DNA from: Rossellomorea vietnamensis
Lineage (GTDB): Bacteria; Bacillota; Bacilli; Bacillales; Bacillaceae_B
Direction of reading: 5' to 3'
Length of the DNA stretch: 64,000 bases
Assembly: GCF_008180615.1 (NCBI RefSeq)
Contig: NZ_VTEH01000001.1
Location: 404,201 to 468,200, forward strand
Shown: one piece after another, positions 53,883 to 63,468 of the stretch
Layout of the letters: each line of letters starts with the position of its first letter
How positions within the stretch are numbered: the first letter of the stretch is position 1
Position numbers and translations under genes: made by a program
The notes under the pieces: generated by a model
Told to the model about the DNA's origin: nothing
Database searches by the model: none
The model's input: the letters and a program-made list of their open reading frames with translations, nothing else

Positions 53883-55026
53883 AGAAAAAATCAATAAAGA
53901 AACCAGGTTTTACTTGCACATTTTCTGTTAAGACCCGGATTTTCTGCTGATCTCCCTTAATAAGCCCCATGTTGTAAAGTTCTGTGGCGGAATAAATCCC
54001 GAAGATAAGCGGAATTAAAACATTGACGTCCAGCTCCATATCTACCTCATAGTCAGATGACAGTTTCTCTGTTTTCTTATTAGCAAGAAGAAACTTCCCA
54101 TTATTCCAAGGCGCATAATCGTCAGAGATGTTCATTGATAATTCCCCTTCAAAGGAATGAAAATATAAGTTAAAAAATGAAAAGACATCCACTACTCTTG
54201 CCATAAAATATGGTTGAAGCTCTGTTGTGGTTTTCGGGTTATGCATTAGATATGGCAAAGGATCATCCGGATGCAAGACCAATTCAACTTCTGCCAGCAT
54301 GGAGTCATGCTGGCAGATAAAATTCCATAAACCATTTCTAGCCTCTGCATTCAGTGCAATAAACTCTTCTACTTTCATCTTCTGGTCTTTGATATCATAT
54401 AGAATATATCCAGTGTCTTCGCCTTTATCGTCAGAGTATACTGCAACGCACAGGGTGGTTATCGTTCTTTCTTTCCACCACTCACTATCCCTTGCCAGCA
54501 TACCAGAATGCCCTTTGGCATATTGCCTGTAGACTTCTTCTAATTTATTAGGATAGGTATCTTTGTTGAATCTCTTTATCGTCCCGGATACAGGCTCAAA
54601 CATTTTCAATTCTGCCTTTGGTACTTTTACCTTTTTTAATTGTGCAAACAGTTCCCAGCCATATTTTCGATAAAATGCTATCGAGAATGGATGAAGCATT
54701 GAAAGAGTTTGTCCTTTTTCCCTCATCCGTTCCAAAGTAAAGGTTAATAAATCTTTTACCAATCCCTTTCTTCTGTATTCCGGATAGGTTGCTACTCCTG
54801 CTATCCCTCCCATTTTATATTCCGTGTCTCCCAGAAATACACCCAGCGATAGCAGATGGAGTTTAGCAGCAAGCTTATCTTCGATTTCAATGCCATATAA
54901 CTCGTGGGAGTCCAATTGCTTATACCTTTTTTCTAGTTCCTCTTCTGGAATCTTGTATTGAAAGGCATACATCGATAAGTTTAAAGTTTCATCATAATAT
55001 TGTTTATCAAGCCTCTTGATTGTCAT
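53881..55026 (-). CDS. Eis-like GNAT acetyltransferase with SCP2 domain
   Basis: 381 aa. N-terminal GNAT domain with GVATYPEYRRKGLVKDLL (acetyl-CoA loop), a second divergent GNAT domain and a C-terminal sterol-carrier-like domain, the Eis family architecture. Members acetylate amines such as aminoglycosides or polyamines; the substrate here is unknown. Ends at the expected FF-like terminus, with TAA inside a repeat element. Start ATG 55026, behind GAGGTGA; a GTG at 55035 is an alternative. Confidence 0.88.
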   Translation of the reverse strand: MTIKRLDKQYYDETLNLSMYAFQYKIPEEELEKRYKQLDSHELYGIEIEDKLAAKLHLLSLGVFLGDTEYKMGGIAGVATYPEYRRKGLVKDLLTFTLERMREKGQTLSMLHPFSIAFYRKYGWELFAQLKKVKVPKAELKMFEPVSGTIKRFNKDTYPNKLEEVYRQYAKGHSGMLARDSEWWKERTITTLCVAVYSDDKGEDTGYILYDIKDQKMKVEEFIALNAEARNGLWNFICQHDSMLAEVELVLHPDDPLPYLMHNPKTTTELQPYFMARVVDVFSFFNLYFHSFEGELSMNISDDYAPWNNGKFLLANKKTEKLSSDYEVDMELDVNVLIPLIFGIYSATELYNMGLIKGDQQKIRVLTENVQVKPGFFIDFF

Positions 55027-55087
55027 CCCATTCACCTCATCGTTTACTATTCTATAGGAAAGCGTTGTATTCCTTCATCCCATACAA

Positions 55088-55117
55088 AAAGGAGCCGGTA
55101 ATTATACCGGCTCCTTT
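55088..55117 (-). terminator. Terminator of the ctaG/DUF420 transcript
   Basis: AAAGGAGCCGGTA/TACCGGCTCCTTT, 13 bp with an ATTA loop, followed on the minus strand by TTTTTG. Confidence 0.9.
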
Positions 55118-55131
55118 CCTTTAGCTTGCTC

Positions 55132-55593
55132 TTAAAAACCTAGAATTGCTTTTATGACAGAGGTTGTTTCTCCGCCTTTATAAAGAACATACAATAAGGA
55201 ATATACAGCCACTCCAGTAGTAGCAGTGAAGAACCAAATGATACTTGTTATAGGTCCCAATTTTCTATGTCTTTCATAATTCGCTTTATAACCTGTCCAT
55301 AAAGTCACCAGACCAAAGACCGCTCCAGTTGTAGCCAAGGTGATATGAAAAATCAAAAACAAAGTGTAGTAGATTTTTATATCTTCAGGACCGCCAAAGG
55401 CCGTATTACCTACAAAGATGGTGCGGCTTACATAAATGATAAAGAAAGTCAAGGCGAAAACAGCTGCTAAAAACATCGTTTTTTTATGTGCTTCAATCTT
55501 TCGCTGCTTAATCTGCCACCATCCTATTGCCACAGTGATGGCACTTAAAACGATGAATGTCGTGCTGATAGTCGGTAAAATAGGTAAAGACAT
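55132..55593 (-). CDS. DUF420 membrane protein (YozB type)
   Basis: 153 aa, four or five membrane segments (LPTISTTFIVLSAITVAIGWW, MFLAAVFALTFFIIYVSRTIF, YTLFLIFHITLATTGAVFGLVTLW, SIIWFFTATTGVAVYSLLYVL). Conserved histidines (AHKKTM, FHIT) fit the family, which is associated with oxidase biogenesis. It follows ctaG by 39 nt, so it is probably co-transcribed. In B. subtilis yozB lies elsewhere. Confidence 0.9.
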   Translation of the reverse strand: MSLPILPTISTTFIVLSAITVAIGWWQIKQRKIEAHKKTMFLAAVFALTFFIIYVSRTIFVGNTAFGGPEDIKIYYTLFLIFHITLATTGAVFGLVTLWTGYKANYERHRKLGPITSIIWFFTATTGVAVYSLLYVLYKGGETTSVIKAILGF

Positions 55594-55632
55594 GGTTTCT
55601 TCCTCTCTTCTCTCTATGGTAGGAATCGCTTA

Positions 55633-56550
55633 TTATTCAACAGGTTTCGGATTAATGAAACCTCCATTTTCATAGTGCTCCATCGTTTGATCTGCTTCTG
55701 CCTGGTCTTTTTTGTACCATTGGAAAAATAAGCTGGCCAGCACAAACCCAAATACAATTTCCTGGATAATTTTCATAATAACACCGCCGAGCTGCTGATC
55801 ATGTTCAAGTGACATGGAAGTAAAAAGTTCAGGACCGCTTAAGTTCAAACCCGATAAAGTGTTGGCCGGAACACACAGTGCCAATGCTTTTAACCACTCT
55901 GTAGGATCATAATAAGTTGCATAAAGAGGATTATCTGCAAAGATGATTAATCCGCATGCGGGCGTCAACAGTACTGCACTTCCAAGTATATAGCCGATTT
56001 TCTTCAAGCCATGCAAGTCAATTTTATTGTCTGCAGGGTTCAGCAGCGGCCACCACATGAAGACTGCCAGGATAAATAAGATGAATGTGAACAAGCCATG
56101 CAGGGTAACATCCGTCCGTACATTATCGAAAACCCCCGGGATATGGTAAACAGAAAACAAAATGTTGAATGAAACAAGGGCGATAAGCGGCTTGGTCATG
56201 AATGACATTACCGATCTGATTACCGGAAGCTTAACCACACTCTTCCACACCCATGAAGGAATTCCAAGAATAAACAGTGGTGCGAATACTAGGTAAAGAG
56301 TTGCCATCTGAGTCATATGGACGGAAAACAGCATAGTGCTCATCACTTCCACAGGAGAACCTTTGATAGCATATAGTAGAAGCATCGAGATTATAAAATA
56401 GGCTGCTTGTTTAACAGTAAGCGGTTCACTCTCTTCGAAACTGTCTCTCCACTTAATAGTGATTAGGAAATATAACGCTGTTATGAATAATATCGTGATT
56501 ATAAATAACGGACTCCACAGTGCAAAAAATCCGAATATACCTAAATGCAT
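55633..56550 (-). CDS. ctaG: CtaG, caa3 oxidase assembly protein
   Basis: 305 aa. CtaG/Caa3_CtaG family with seven membrane segments and conserved histidines (HMTQMATLYLVFAPLFILGIPSW, YHIPGVFDN, HGLFTFILFILAVFMWWPLLNP). Needed for formation of active caa3 oxidase in B. subtilis, probably in CuA insertion. Separated from ctaF by a 436-nt gap holding a repeat and a terminator, so it is not obviously in the ctaCDEF transcript. Confidence 0.93.
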   Translation of the reverse strand: MHLGIFGFFALWSPLFIITILFITALYFLITIKWRDSFEESEPLTVKQAAYFIISMLLLYAIKGSPVEVMSTMLFSVHMTQMATLYLVFAPLFILGIPSWVWKSVVKLPVIRSVMSFMTKPLIALVSFNILFSVYHIPGVFDNVRTDVTLHGLFTFILFILAVFMWWPLLNPADNKIDLHGLKKIGYILGSAVLLTPACGLIIFADNPLYATYYDPTEWLKALALCVPANTLSGLNLSGPELFTSMSLEHDQQLGGVIMKIIQEIVFGFVLASLFFQWYKKDQAEADQTMEHYENGGFINPKPVE

Positions 56551-56754
56551 AATGAATACCTCATTTCTTAGGAATGCTCATCTATATTATACGTCGACCC
56601 TCTCTACAGTTCAATGTATGCTCATGACAAGTTCATGACATTTGCCCTCAGCGAAGACTCTTCCTGCTGAAAATCTACAGATTGCCAGTTTTCATCCTTC
56701 TTGTCGCTATTTAAAAGTGCGGCATTATTGCAAGCTGTTTTCTAGTTCTGGCAT

Positions 56755-56935
56755 TACTAAAGGCTCTTTTTATTAATTTTGTTGAGATTAAATATAAATT
56801 TTTAAAAAAAAGACTCTAACTCAACGAGATAACCAGGCTGTCAAGAAAAGGGCTGCTCTCCCAATTAGAGAGGTCACTCCTATATATTTGAGGATATCCG
56901 AAAGTGACAAATATTGCGAAGACAGCCATATTAGA
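56755..56935 (-). repeat. Dispersed element, copy H, reverse orientation
   Basis: Reverse complement: ATGGCTGTCTTCGCAATA, CACTTTCGGATATCC, CTCTCTAATTGGGAGAGC with AGCCCTTTTCTTG after it. The other end is AGCTGTTTTCTAG or AGGCTCTTTTTA, unclear. It lies inside what is otherwise the cta operon. Confidence 0.7.
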
Positions 56936-56944
56936 GCAAAAGAA

Positions 56945-56982
56945 AAACCCTTGAGTCTGCTATAGCAATTCTCAAGGGTTCA
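56945..56982 (-). terminator. ctaF terminator
   Basis: AACCCTTGAG/CTCAAGGGTT stem with an inner GCTATAGC; T-run TTTTTCTTTT on the minus strand. Confidence 0.88.
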
Positions 56983-56986
56983 TTCA

Positions 56987-57319
56987 TTAAATCCAGACGA
57001 TCGTCATAAAAGCCAAAATGGTTATGAATCCAACGAATGCTCCTGAATATAGGAATAATGCAGGGGCTTCGTGTCCTTTGTGGCTCATATGCATGAAATA
57101 ATACAATTGGAAAATCAGCTGCACAGCTGCAAGGAGAAGAATAAATGGTATAACGAACCATTTAGAAAATCCACCTGCTACTGCAACGAAAGCTGTTAAA
57201 GTCAAGAAGATCATCAGAGCAAAGGAAACAACTTGCATTCTCATGTCTTCTGCATTTTTCTTGCGGCGATATTCGTAATCTACACTTGGGTTACCTGAAT
57301 TTGATTGTACATTCGCCAT
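56987..57319 (-). CDS. ctaF: Cytochrome c oxidase subunit IVB
   Basis: 110 aa. Three membrane segments (MQVVSFALMIFLTLTAFVAV, WFVIPFILLLAAVQLIFQLYYF, ALFLYSGAFVGFITILAFMTI); the QLYYFMHMSHKGHE loop is typical of the small caa3 subunit IV. Four nt downstream of ctaE. Confidence 0.94.
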   Translation of the reverse strand: MANVQSNSGNPSVDYEYRRKKNAEDMRMQVVSFALMIFLTLTAFVAVAGGFSKWFVIPFILLLAAVQLIFQLYYFMHMSHKGHEAPALFLYSGAFVGFITILAFMTIVWI

Positions 57320-57323
57320 CAGT

Positions 57324-57953
57324 TTATCCCACCATTCCCATTAGATATACTACCGTGAAGATGAACACCCACACGACATCGATAAAGTGCCAGTATAAAC
57401 TCGCTACATAAAACTTTGGTGCATTGTACAAGCTTAATCCCCGTTTGGCATTGCGGACCATCAATGCAATAATCCACATTAATCCGAAAGCAACGTGGGC
57501 GCCATGGAAGCCGACTAAAGTATAGAAGGCGGAACCAAACGCACTGCTTGTAAATGTATGACCATAGGCGTGAACATAATGATAAAACTCATAAATTTCC
57601 AGTCCAAGGAAAGCTAATCCCAGCAATACTGTGATTAGAAGCCACGCCTGCATACCCTTGAAGTTATAGTTTTTCATATGATACATAGCATATACACTTG
57701 TTAATGAACTGGTCAATAAAAGCATAGTCGCGATAAAGGCAAGCGGAAGATCAAATATATCCTTCGCAAGTGCATGATCAGGACTTGGAACACTGTCTTT
57801 CAAAGCTAAATAAGTAGCAAACAGCGAAGCAAATAATACTGTCTCCCCACCAAGGAAAAACCAGAATCCCATGAACTTGTTCTTGGCTTCCAATGTGGCC
57901 TTTTCAGGGGCTGCCGGCCAAGTTTTAGGTGTAAATTTTTCTTCAGTATGCAT
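57324..57953 (-). CDS. ctaE: Cytochrome c oxidase subunit III
   Basis: 209 aa. Five membrane segments; FFLGGETVLFASLFATYLAL, LVGFHGAHVAFGLMWIIALM and YWHFIDVVWVFIFTVVYL are diagnostic. Its ATG shares a base with the ctaD stop (TAATG). Confidence 0.96.
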   Translation of the reverse strand: MHTEEKFTPKTWPAAPEKATLEAKNKFMGFWFFLGGETVLFASLFATYLALKDSVPSPDHALAKDIFDLPLAFIATMLLLTSSLTSVYAMYHMKNYNFKGMQAWLLITVLLGLAFLGLEIYEFYHYVHAYGHTFTSSAFGSAFYTLVGFHGAHVAFGLMWIIALMVRNAKRGLSLYNAPKFYVASLYWHFIDVVWVFIFTVVYLMGMVG

Positions 57954-59824
57954 TATGCATTACCTCCTTTGTCAGAATCATCAAGAAGGTCTTCTTTATG
58001 AACGTGGTAACCATGATCATCAATAACGGATCTAAAGAACATTGCTCCGAGAGTGACCAGCATACCGATTACAAGCACAGGAATAGCCCATGCCTTGTCG
58101 TCCACTCTGTACATAGCTCCAAAAGCGGCTATGAATAGTCCAAGAGACATTACAAATGGAAGTATTGAATTGTTAGGCATATGAATATCACCAAGCGGTT
58201 CTGCCGGAGTATATTCTTTCTTCCCTTCCATCTTTTCTAGCCACCAAGCATCAAGTCCGCGTACAAGCGGTGTCTGCTTGAAGTTATAGAATGGAGGAGG
58301 AGATGGAATTGCCCATTCCAATGTACGGCCGTCTCCCCAAGGATCATTGCCGACTTTCACACCTTTGACCTGAGTCATAATGATGTTATAAAGCAATACA
58401 AGAACTGCCACTCCCATAAATGCAGCACCAATGGAACTTACCAGGTTTCCTGTTTCGAAACCTTGACCAGGCAAGAATTTCCAAATACGACGGGGCATCC
58501 CCATAAGACCAAGGAAATGCTGGATGAAGAATGTTAAATGGAAACCAATGAAGAATAACCAGAAAGAAATCTTTCCTAAGAATTCATTCAACATTGTACC
58601 GAACATTTTCGGCCAGTAGAAATGTGTTCCTGCCAATAGTGCAAATACTACCCCGCCCACGATTACATAGTGGAAGTGAGCTACTACGAAGTAAGTATCA
58701 TGGAACTGATAGTCAGCTGCTGCTGATGCAAGCATGACACCTGTTACTCCACCTGCTGTAAAAGATGGAATGAACGAAACAGCATACAGCATCGGAGTAG
58801 TGAATAAGATGCTTCCGCCCCAAAGCGTTAACAGCCAGTTGAAAATTTTGATTCCCGTAGGAACAGCAATAGCCATTGTAGCTACAGCAAAGATTGCGTT
58901 TGCGATAGGCCCCAGTCCAACAGTGAACATGTGGTGAGCCCATACCATGAATCCTAAGAAACCGATAAGTACAGTAGCAAAAACCATTGAAGAATAACCA
59001 AACAAACGCTTTCTTGCAAATGTTGGTATAATCTCCGAGAAGATACCGAATGCCGGCAGGATCAGGATATATACCTCAGGATGCCCAAAAATCCAGAAGA
59101 AGTGTTCCCAGATAATTGTATTTCCACCTGCTGCAGAATCAAAGAAGTTAGAACCGAACATACGGTCGAACATCATTAAAAACAGTCCGACAGTAAGAGC
59201 CGGGAATGCGAATAAAATTAGAGCTGATGTTACGAATGCTGTCCAAGTGAATAAAGGCATACGCATATAAGTCATACCTGGAGCACGCATAGTAATGATG
59301 GTTACCAGGAAGTTGATACCGCCTATAAGCGTACCGGCACCCGAAATCTGAAGGCCGAGTACATAGAAGTCGATTCCATGCCCTTCTGAGTGCAGTGATA
59401 ATGATGCATAAGATGTCCACCCTGCATCAGGTGCTCCACCAAGGAACCAAGATAAGTTTAAGAATACTCCTCCAAAGAAGAAGAGCCAGAAACCCAGTGA
59501 GTTCAAAAATGGAAATGCAACATCACGCGCGCCTATCTGCAAAGGAACAATTGCATTTAGAAATGCGAATATGAGCGGCATGGCTGCCAGGAAAATCATG
59601 GTTGTCCCGTGCATTGTCAAAACTTCATTGTATAAGCCTGCGCTGATAAAATCACTATTAGGAACAGCAAGCTGAATACGTATTATCAAGGCTTCTAGTC
59701 CACCCAGCAAGAAGAAGAATCCCCCTGACACCAGGTAGAGTATAGCTATCTTCTTGTGGTCCACTGTTGTCAAGTAGTCCCAAAGAGTGGCGCCGAAGCC
59801 TTTCTTTTGTGCATAGCTACTCAC
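57953..59824 (-). CDS. ctaD: Cytochrome c oxidase subunit I (caa3 type)
   Basis: 623 aa. Proton-pumping catalytic subunit with the low-spin heme and the heme a3-CuB centre. Motifs: LTMHGTTMIF, HFFWIFGHPEVYILILPAFG (CuB His and the His-Tyr cross-link pair), WAHHMFTVG and VAHFHYVIVGG with the heme ligands. Two additional C-terminal segments are typical of Bacillus caa3. 28 nt after ctaC. Confidence 0.97.
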   Translation of the reverse strand: MSSYAQKKGFGATLWDYLTTVDHKKIAILYLVSGGFFFLLGGLEALIIRIQLAVPNSDFISAGLYNEVLTMHGTTMIFLAAMPLIFAFLNAIVPLQIGARDVAFPFLNSLGFWLFFFGGVFLNLSWFLGGAPDAGWTSYASLSLHSEGHGIDFYVLGLQISGAGTLIGGINFLVTIITMRAPGMTYMRMPLFTWTAFVTSALILFAFPALTVGLFLMMFDRMFGSNFFDSAAGGNTIIWEHFFWIFGHPEVYILILPAFGIFSEIIPTFARKRLFGYSSMVFATVLIGFLGFMVWAHHMFTVGLGPIANAIFAVATMAIAVPTGIKIFNWLLTLWGGSILFTTPMLYAVSFIPSFTAGGVTGVMLASAAADYQFHDTYFVVAHFHYVIVGGVVFALLAGTHFYWPKMFGTMLNEFLGKISFWLFFIGFHLTFFIQHFLGLMGMPRRIWKFLPGQGFETGNLVSSIGAAFMGVAVLVLLYNIIMTQVKGVKVGNDPWGDGRTLEWAIPSPPPFYNFKQTPLVRGLDAWWLEKMEGKKEYTPAEPLGDIHMPNNSILPFVMSLGLFIAAFGAMYRVDDKAWAIPVLVIGMLVTLGAMFFRSVIDDHGYHVHKEDLLDDSDKGGNA

Positions 59825-59852
59825 GATTAAACCTCCCTTTTACTTTCCCCAA

Positions 59853-60932
59853 TTAATCTTGTACTTTTAAGCCCATTAGATATTCTGCCAGGGCGTCTAA
59901 TTGCTGTTCATCCAGTTCATCATACGTTCCCGTCATCTTATTGCCGGGTTTATATTGTTCTGGATCTTTCAGCCAGTTTTTTAATTCTTCTTCATTATGT
60001 GTTAGAAAACCTGCTATACGTGTACGCTCACCGAAGTTGGCAAGGTTTGGCGCAAGACGGGCCTGTTCAGGTCTGTCATCCTGACCTGATACCGCGTGGC
60101 AGCTCAAACATTTTTGATTGAAGATTTCCTGTCCTTGCTGCGCCAGTTCAGTTGTAGGAGCAGGCGCTTCTGTTTCCTGCATAGCTGATACCCAGCTGCC
60201 GAATTCATCTTGGGAGATCGCTTTTACTTTGAAATCCATCAAAGCGTGTGACGGTCCGCAAAGTTCAGCACATTTTCCATAGAATACATTTTCAACATTT
60301 TCCGCAGCTTCGCTGTCAAACTCCAGGAAGAACGTATTGACATTATCAACATTTGTATCAATCTTACCGCCTACTGCCGGAATCCAGAATGAGTGCTTGA
60401 CATCAGAAGCTGTAACATTAAAGTATACTTTTCTGTCAGTAGGCACCACTAGATCCTGGGATGTGATGATCCCTTGATCAGGATATTCGAATTCCCACCA
60501 GTACAAGTTGGCGCGGACATTAACCACAAGCGCTTCACGGTTACCTTCCGCATCCTTCTTCTCCATAGCTTCTGTATCAGCCAGTTTGAATGTAGCTGAA
60601 ACAGTAGGAACTGCCAATATCAATAGAAGGATAATTGGGACAGTCGTCCAGATTACCTCTAATGTATGGCTTCCTTCCACCTGCTTAGGAATTCTGTTTT
60701 CGTCGCCTTTTTTTCGACGGAAACGTGTAATAGCAATAAAATAGACAACTGCAACTACCAGTATAACGAGAACCATGATTACGGTAGATAAGATCATAAG
60801 ATCGTATTGCATCTGTGCCACTTCACCGGCTGGCTGTAATGTAGAAACAAATGGCTCTCCACAGCCGGAAAGAACGAGCGCCATCAGCGTGAAAAGCGAT
60901 AATAGACGCCATTTAGATAGCCTTGCTTTCAT
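59853..60932 (-). CDS. ctaC: Cytochrome c oxidase subunit II with fused cytochrome c
   Basis: 359 aa. Lipoprotein signal (LVLSGC lipobox, about residues 19-24), two membrane segments, cupredoxin domain with CuA site (HSFWIPAVGGK ... CAELCGPSHALM), and a C-terminal cytochrome c domain with CLSCH heme attachment and a distal methionine (KMTGTYDEL), as in caa3 oxidases. Accepts electrons from cytochrome c. First gene of ctaCDEF. Confidence 0.97.
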   Translation of the reverse strand: MKARLSKWRLLSLFTLMALVLSGCGEPFVSTLQPAGEVAQMQYDLMILSTVIMVLVILVVAVVYFIAITRFRRKKGDENRIPKQVEGSHTLEVIWTTVPIILLLILAVPTVSATFKLADTEAMEKKDAEGNREALVVNVRANLYWWEFEYPDQGIITSQDLVVPTDRKVYFNVTASDVKHSFWIPAVGGKIDTNVDNVNTFFLEFDSEAAENVENVFYGKCAELCGPSHALMDFKVKAISQDEFGSWVSAMQETEAPAPTTELAQQGQEIFNQKCLSCHAVSGQDDRPEQARLAPNLANFGERTRIAGFLTHNEEELKNWLKDPEQYKPGNKMTGTYDELDEQQLDALAEYLMGLKVQD

Positions 60933-61031
60933 AGCTTAATCAAACCCCTCTTTCGTGTAATGTACTTTTGGTAAAACAAGGACTGAAACTTATTTTATAT
61001 GGATTTCCTATAGAAAGAATTCCCGAATTCA

Positions 61032-61946
61032 TTAAATGACTGTTACGATGACCATCGCTACAAAAAGGATAGTCAAGTAGTTTAGAGAATAAACAAACAT
61101 GAGCCTTGCCCATTTTAAATCATCCTTCATTCTATATCCTGAAAGCGCCAGAGCTAACCATCCAAGATTGAATGCTGTAGCTAAAATGAAGAAGGGTAGG
61201 CCGAGATCCCATAAAAAGAACGGAATCGGAAGCAGTGCAGCTACCCAGGCGACGCTGTGGTGTTTAGTGACTTTGAACCCTTTAACAACTGGAAGCATAG
61301 GGATGTTCGCAGCCCTGTATTCTTCACAGCGTTTCATAGCGAGGGCATAGAAATGCGGAGGCTGCCAAATAAATACTATCGCAAACAGCATCCAGGCCAT
61401 CAGGCTAAGATCAGCATCAACTGCAGCCCATCCAATAAGCGGGGGCACCGCACCCGAAATACTTCCAACAACCGTGTTGCTGACATGCTGTCTTTTGGAC
61501 CACATGGTATAAAGAACAACATAACTGAAGATACCGATGATTCCTATAACACCAGCAGTCACAGTAGTCATAAATAAAAAGACTGTCCCTAACGCAATCA
61601 TAAGCAGACCAATCAATAGAGCTCTGCTTCCTGTTATCTTACCGGTAACAGTAGGGCGTCCTTTGGTTCTCTCCATCAAATGATCAATATCGCGGTCAAT
61701 AAAATTATTGATGCTGCAAGCTCCACCCATGACAAGAGCTGATCCTGCCAAAGTAAGAAACATTGTATCAAGTGAATTAAGAAAATGTGTATTAGTAAAA
61801 TAAAAGGCTAACCACATACCAGTGAATGTTGTAATTAAATTGGAATTAACAATACCAATTTTTATAAGGGCCAAAAAGTCTTTCCAGGCTGTAGTAACTC
61901 TAATATCTGTATCTTTCATATCTGCAATTACTCTGCTGTTAGACAT
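61032..61946 (-). CDS. ctaB: Protoheme IX farnesyltransferase (heme O synthase)
   Basis: 304 aa. UbiA-family membrane enzyme converting heme B to heme O. Eight or nine membrane segments, with [22 protein letters not shown] (the NDxxDxxxD-type prenyl-PP site) and the second Asp-rich loop. GAGGAGG-like ribosome site upstream. Divergent from ctaA, whose product uses heme O. Confidence 0.96.
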   Translation of the reverse strand: MSNSRVIADMKDTDIRVTTAWKDFLALIKIGIVNSNLITTFTGMWLAFYFTNTHFLNSLDTMFLTLAGSALVMGGACSINNFIDRDIDHLMERTKGRPTVTGKITGSRALLIGLLMIALGTVFLFMTTVTAGVIGIIGIFSYVVLYTMWSKRQHVSNTVVGSISGAVPPLIGWAAVDADLSLMAWMLFAIVFIWQPPHFYALAMKRCEEYRAANIPMLPVVKGFKVTKHHSVAWVAALLPIPFFLWDLGLPFFILATAFNLGWLALALSGYRMKDDLKWARLMFVYSLNYLTILFVAMVIVTVI

Positions 61947-62513
61947 CTTTTCCCCTCCTCTCTTTTAAATAACAGAGGCTTCCCCACCTCTATACTATAA
62001 AGGAATTTCAAAACCATTTCTATAACCATGCGGGAATTTAATAGATTTCCTCACTAAAATCTGAAAAAAAGATCTGCACAGCCTGAGAATTTTTTGAAAT
62101 TCCAGCTGTCAATATTATATTAAACCACAGATTTTTTTCTAAATGGGAATTAGAACGGAATGAAATATGGCGATATTGTGTCATCCAGCTTCCTTTCAAC
62201 ATTATAGTTTATTTCACAGAAACATCATATCATAGTTTCCTTTGAAACGCTTACAGACATTCAACGTTTTTATAACAATTCATTAATCCTCTTTAACTGC
62301 CTATCTCCGGAATAAGCACCTGGAGGAGCATAACTCTCTATTTTCTGTAACATTTTATCTGTTGTTTTTTGATGGTTTATTCGGTATCATCTTAGAGGCG
62401 TACATTTTTGCAGTATACCTTTTTAGACGTAATTTCTAGTGTTTTATAATGTATTGATAAGTTAATTCAGGTTGATTATTAGTTTCAGAGTTTAATTAAA
62501 GTAGGTGAATAGA
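61947..62513. promoter_or_regulatory. ctaB-ctaA divergent regulatory region
   Basis: 567 nt. A candidate sigA promoter for ctaA: TTTAGA (62422-62427), 17-nt spacer, TATAAT (62445-62450). A cre-like site: TTGAAACGCTTACA (62242-62255), reverse TGTAAGCGTTTCAA, 12 of 14 to the CcpA consensus. In B. subtilis these genes are under CcpA and ResD control. No gene in the gap. Confidence 0.5.
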
Positions 62514-63419
62514 TTGCATAAAGGTTTAAAATGGTTAAGCGTTATTACAACCCTTGGAATGCTTTTCGTTTTACTCGGCGGTGCCCTGGTAACCAAAACC
62601 GACTCAGGAATGGGCTGCGGCCGGTCCTGGCCGCTGTGCCATGGAGAGTTTGTTCCAAGTGATATCACCTTTGAACTGCTCGTTGAATTATCCCACAGGC
62701 TGGTTTCCGGAAGTGTGGGGATCCTCGTACTTGTACTGGCTGTCTGGTCATGGAAAGCCATCGGGTATAAAAGGGAAACAAAGCTTCTAGCTGCCTTATC
62801 TTTTTTCTTCCTGCTGGCACAGGCGCTTATAGGAGCTGCGGCTGTTATTTGGTCACAATCTGATTTTGTACTGGCACTTCATTTTGGGATCTCATTGATT
62901 TCTTTCGCGGCTGTTTTACTATTAACCTTGCTGATTTTTGAAGTGGACAAAAGATTCGACGCCGACAAGGTGGTCATCGACCGCAAGATGAGGTTTCATA
63001 TCCTTGGCATCACCCTTTACAGTTACATTGTCGTCTATACCGGCGCTTTAGTCAGGCATACAGACTCAAGTCTGGTCTGCAGGGACTGGCCTTTATGCCT
63101 GAACGACAGCCCAGGGCTGCCTGGGAATATGTATGAATGGATTCAAATGGGCCACCGCTTTGCGGCTGCCATCATTTTCTTCTGGATTGCTTACGCCGCA
63201 TACCTCGCAGTCAAGAATTATAAAGACCAGAAAGTGATCTACTGGGGTTGGATCATTGCCTTTATTCTTGTAACCCTTCAGGCTACTACAGGTGCCTTGA
63301 CGGTCATCACAAGATTGAATCTTGTGATTGCTCTTGCACATGCATTGATCATCTCCTGCTTGTTCGGGCTGCTATGCTATTTGATTCTCCTTGCCTCCCG
63401 CAGCAAGCTCCGTCAGTAA
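62514..63419 (+). CDS. ctaA: Heme A synthase
   Basis: 301 aa. COX15/CtaA family, oxidising heme O to heme A. Eight membrane segments; [23 protein letters not shown] (N-half Cys pair), [12 protein letters not shown], and [24 protein letters not shown] (C-half) with heme-ligating His. I chose TTG 62514 (MHKGLKWL) behind AGGTGA, which agrees with the family N-terminus; a GTG at 62505 has no site. Confidence 0.95.
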   Translation: MHKGLKWLSVITTLGMLFVLLGGALVTKTDSGMGCGRSWPLCHGEFVPSDITFELLVELSHRLVSGSVGILVLVLAVWSWKAIGYKRETKLLAALSFFFLLAQALIGAAAVIWSQSDFVLALHFGISLISFAAVLLLTLLIFEVDKRFDADKVVIDRKMRFHILGITLYSYIVVYTGALVRHTDSSLVCRDWPLCLNDSPGLPGNMYEWIQMGHRFAAAIIFFWIAYAAYLAVKNYKDQKVIYWGWIIAFILVTLQATTGALTVITRLNLVIALAHALIISCLFGLLCYLILLASRSKLRQ

Positions 63420-63428
63420 TGTTCTGGC

Positions 63429-63468
63429 AACAAAAGATGCCGTCCCTAATGGGACGGCATCTTTTGTT
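63429..63468. terminator. Bidirectional terminator between ctaA and pycA
   Basis: An 18-bp perfect stem AACAAAAGATGCCGTCCC with TAAT loop and its complement. Serves both converging genes and overlaps the pycA stop. Confidence 0.95.

Larger units (their letters stand above)
56551..56986. other. ctaF-ctaG gap, repeat-filled
   Basis: No gene. It holds repeat copy H and the ctaF terminator; it contains the presumed ctaG promoter, not located. Confidence 0.6.
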
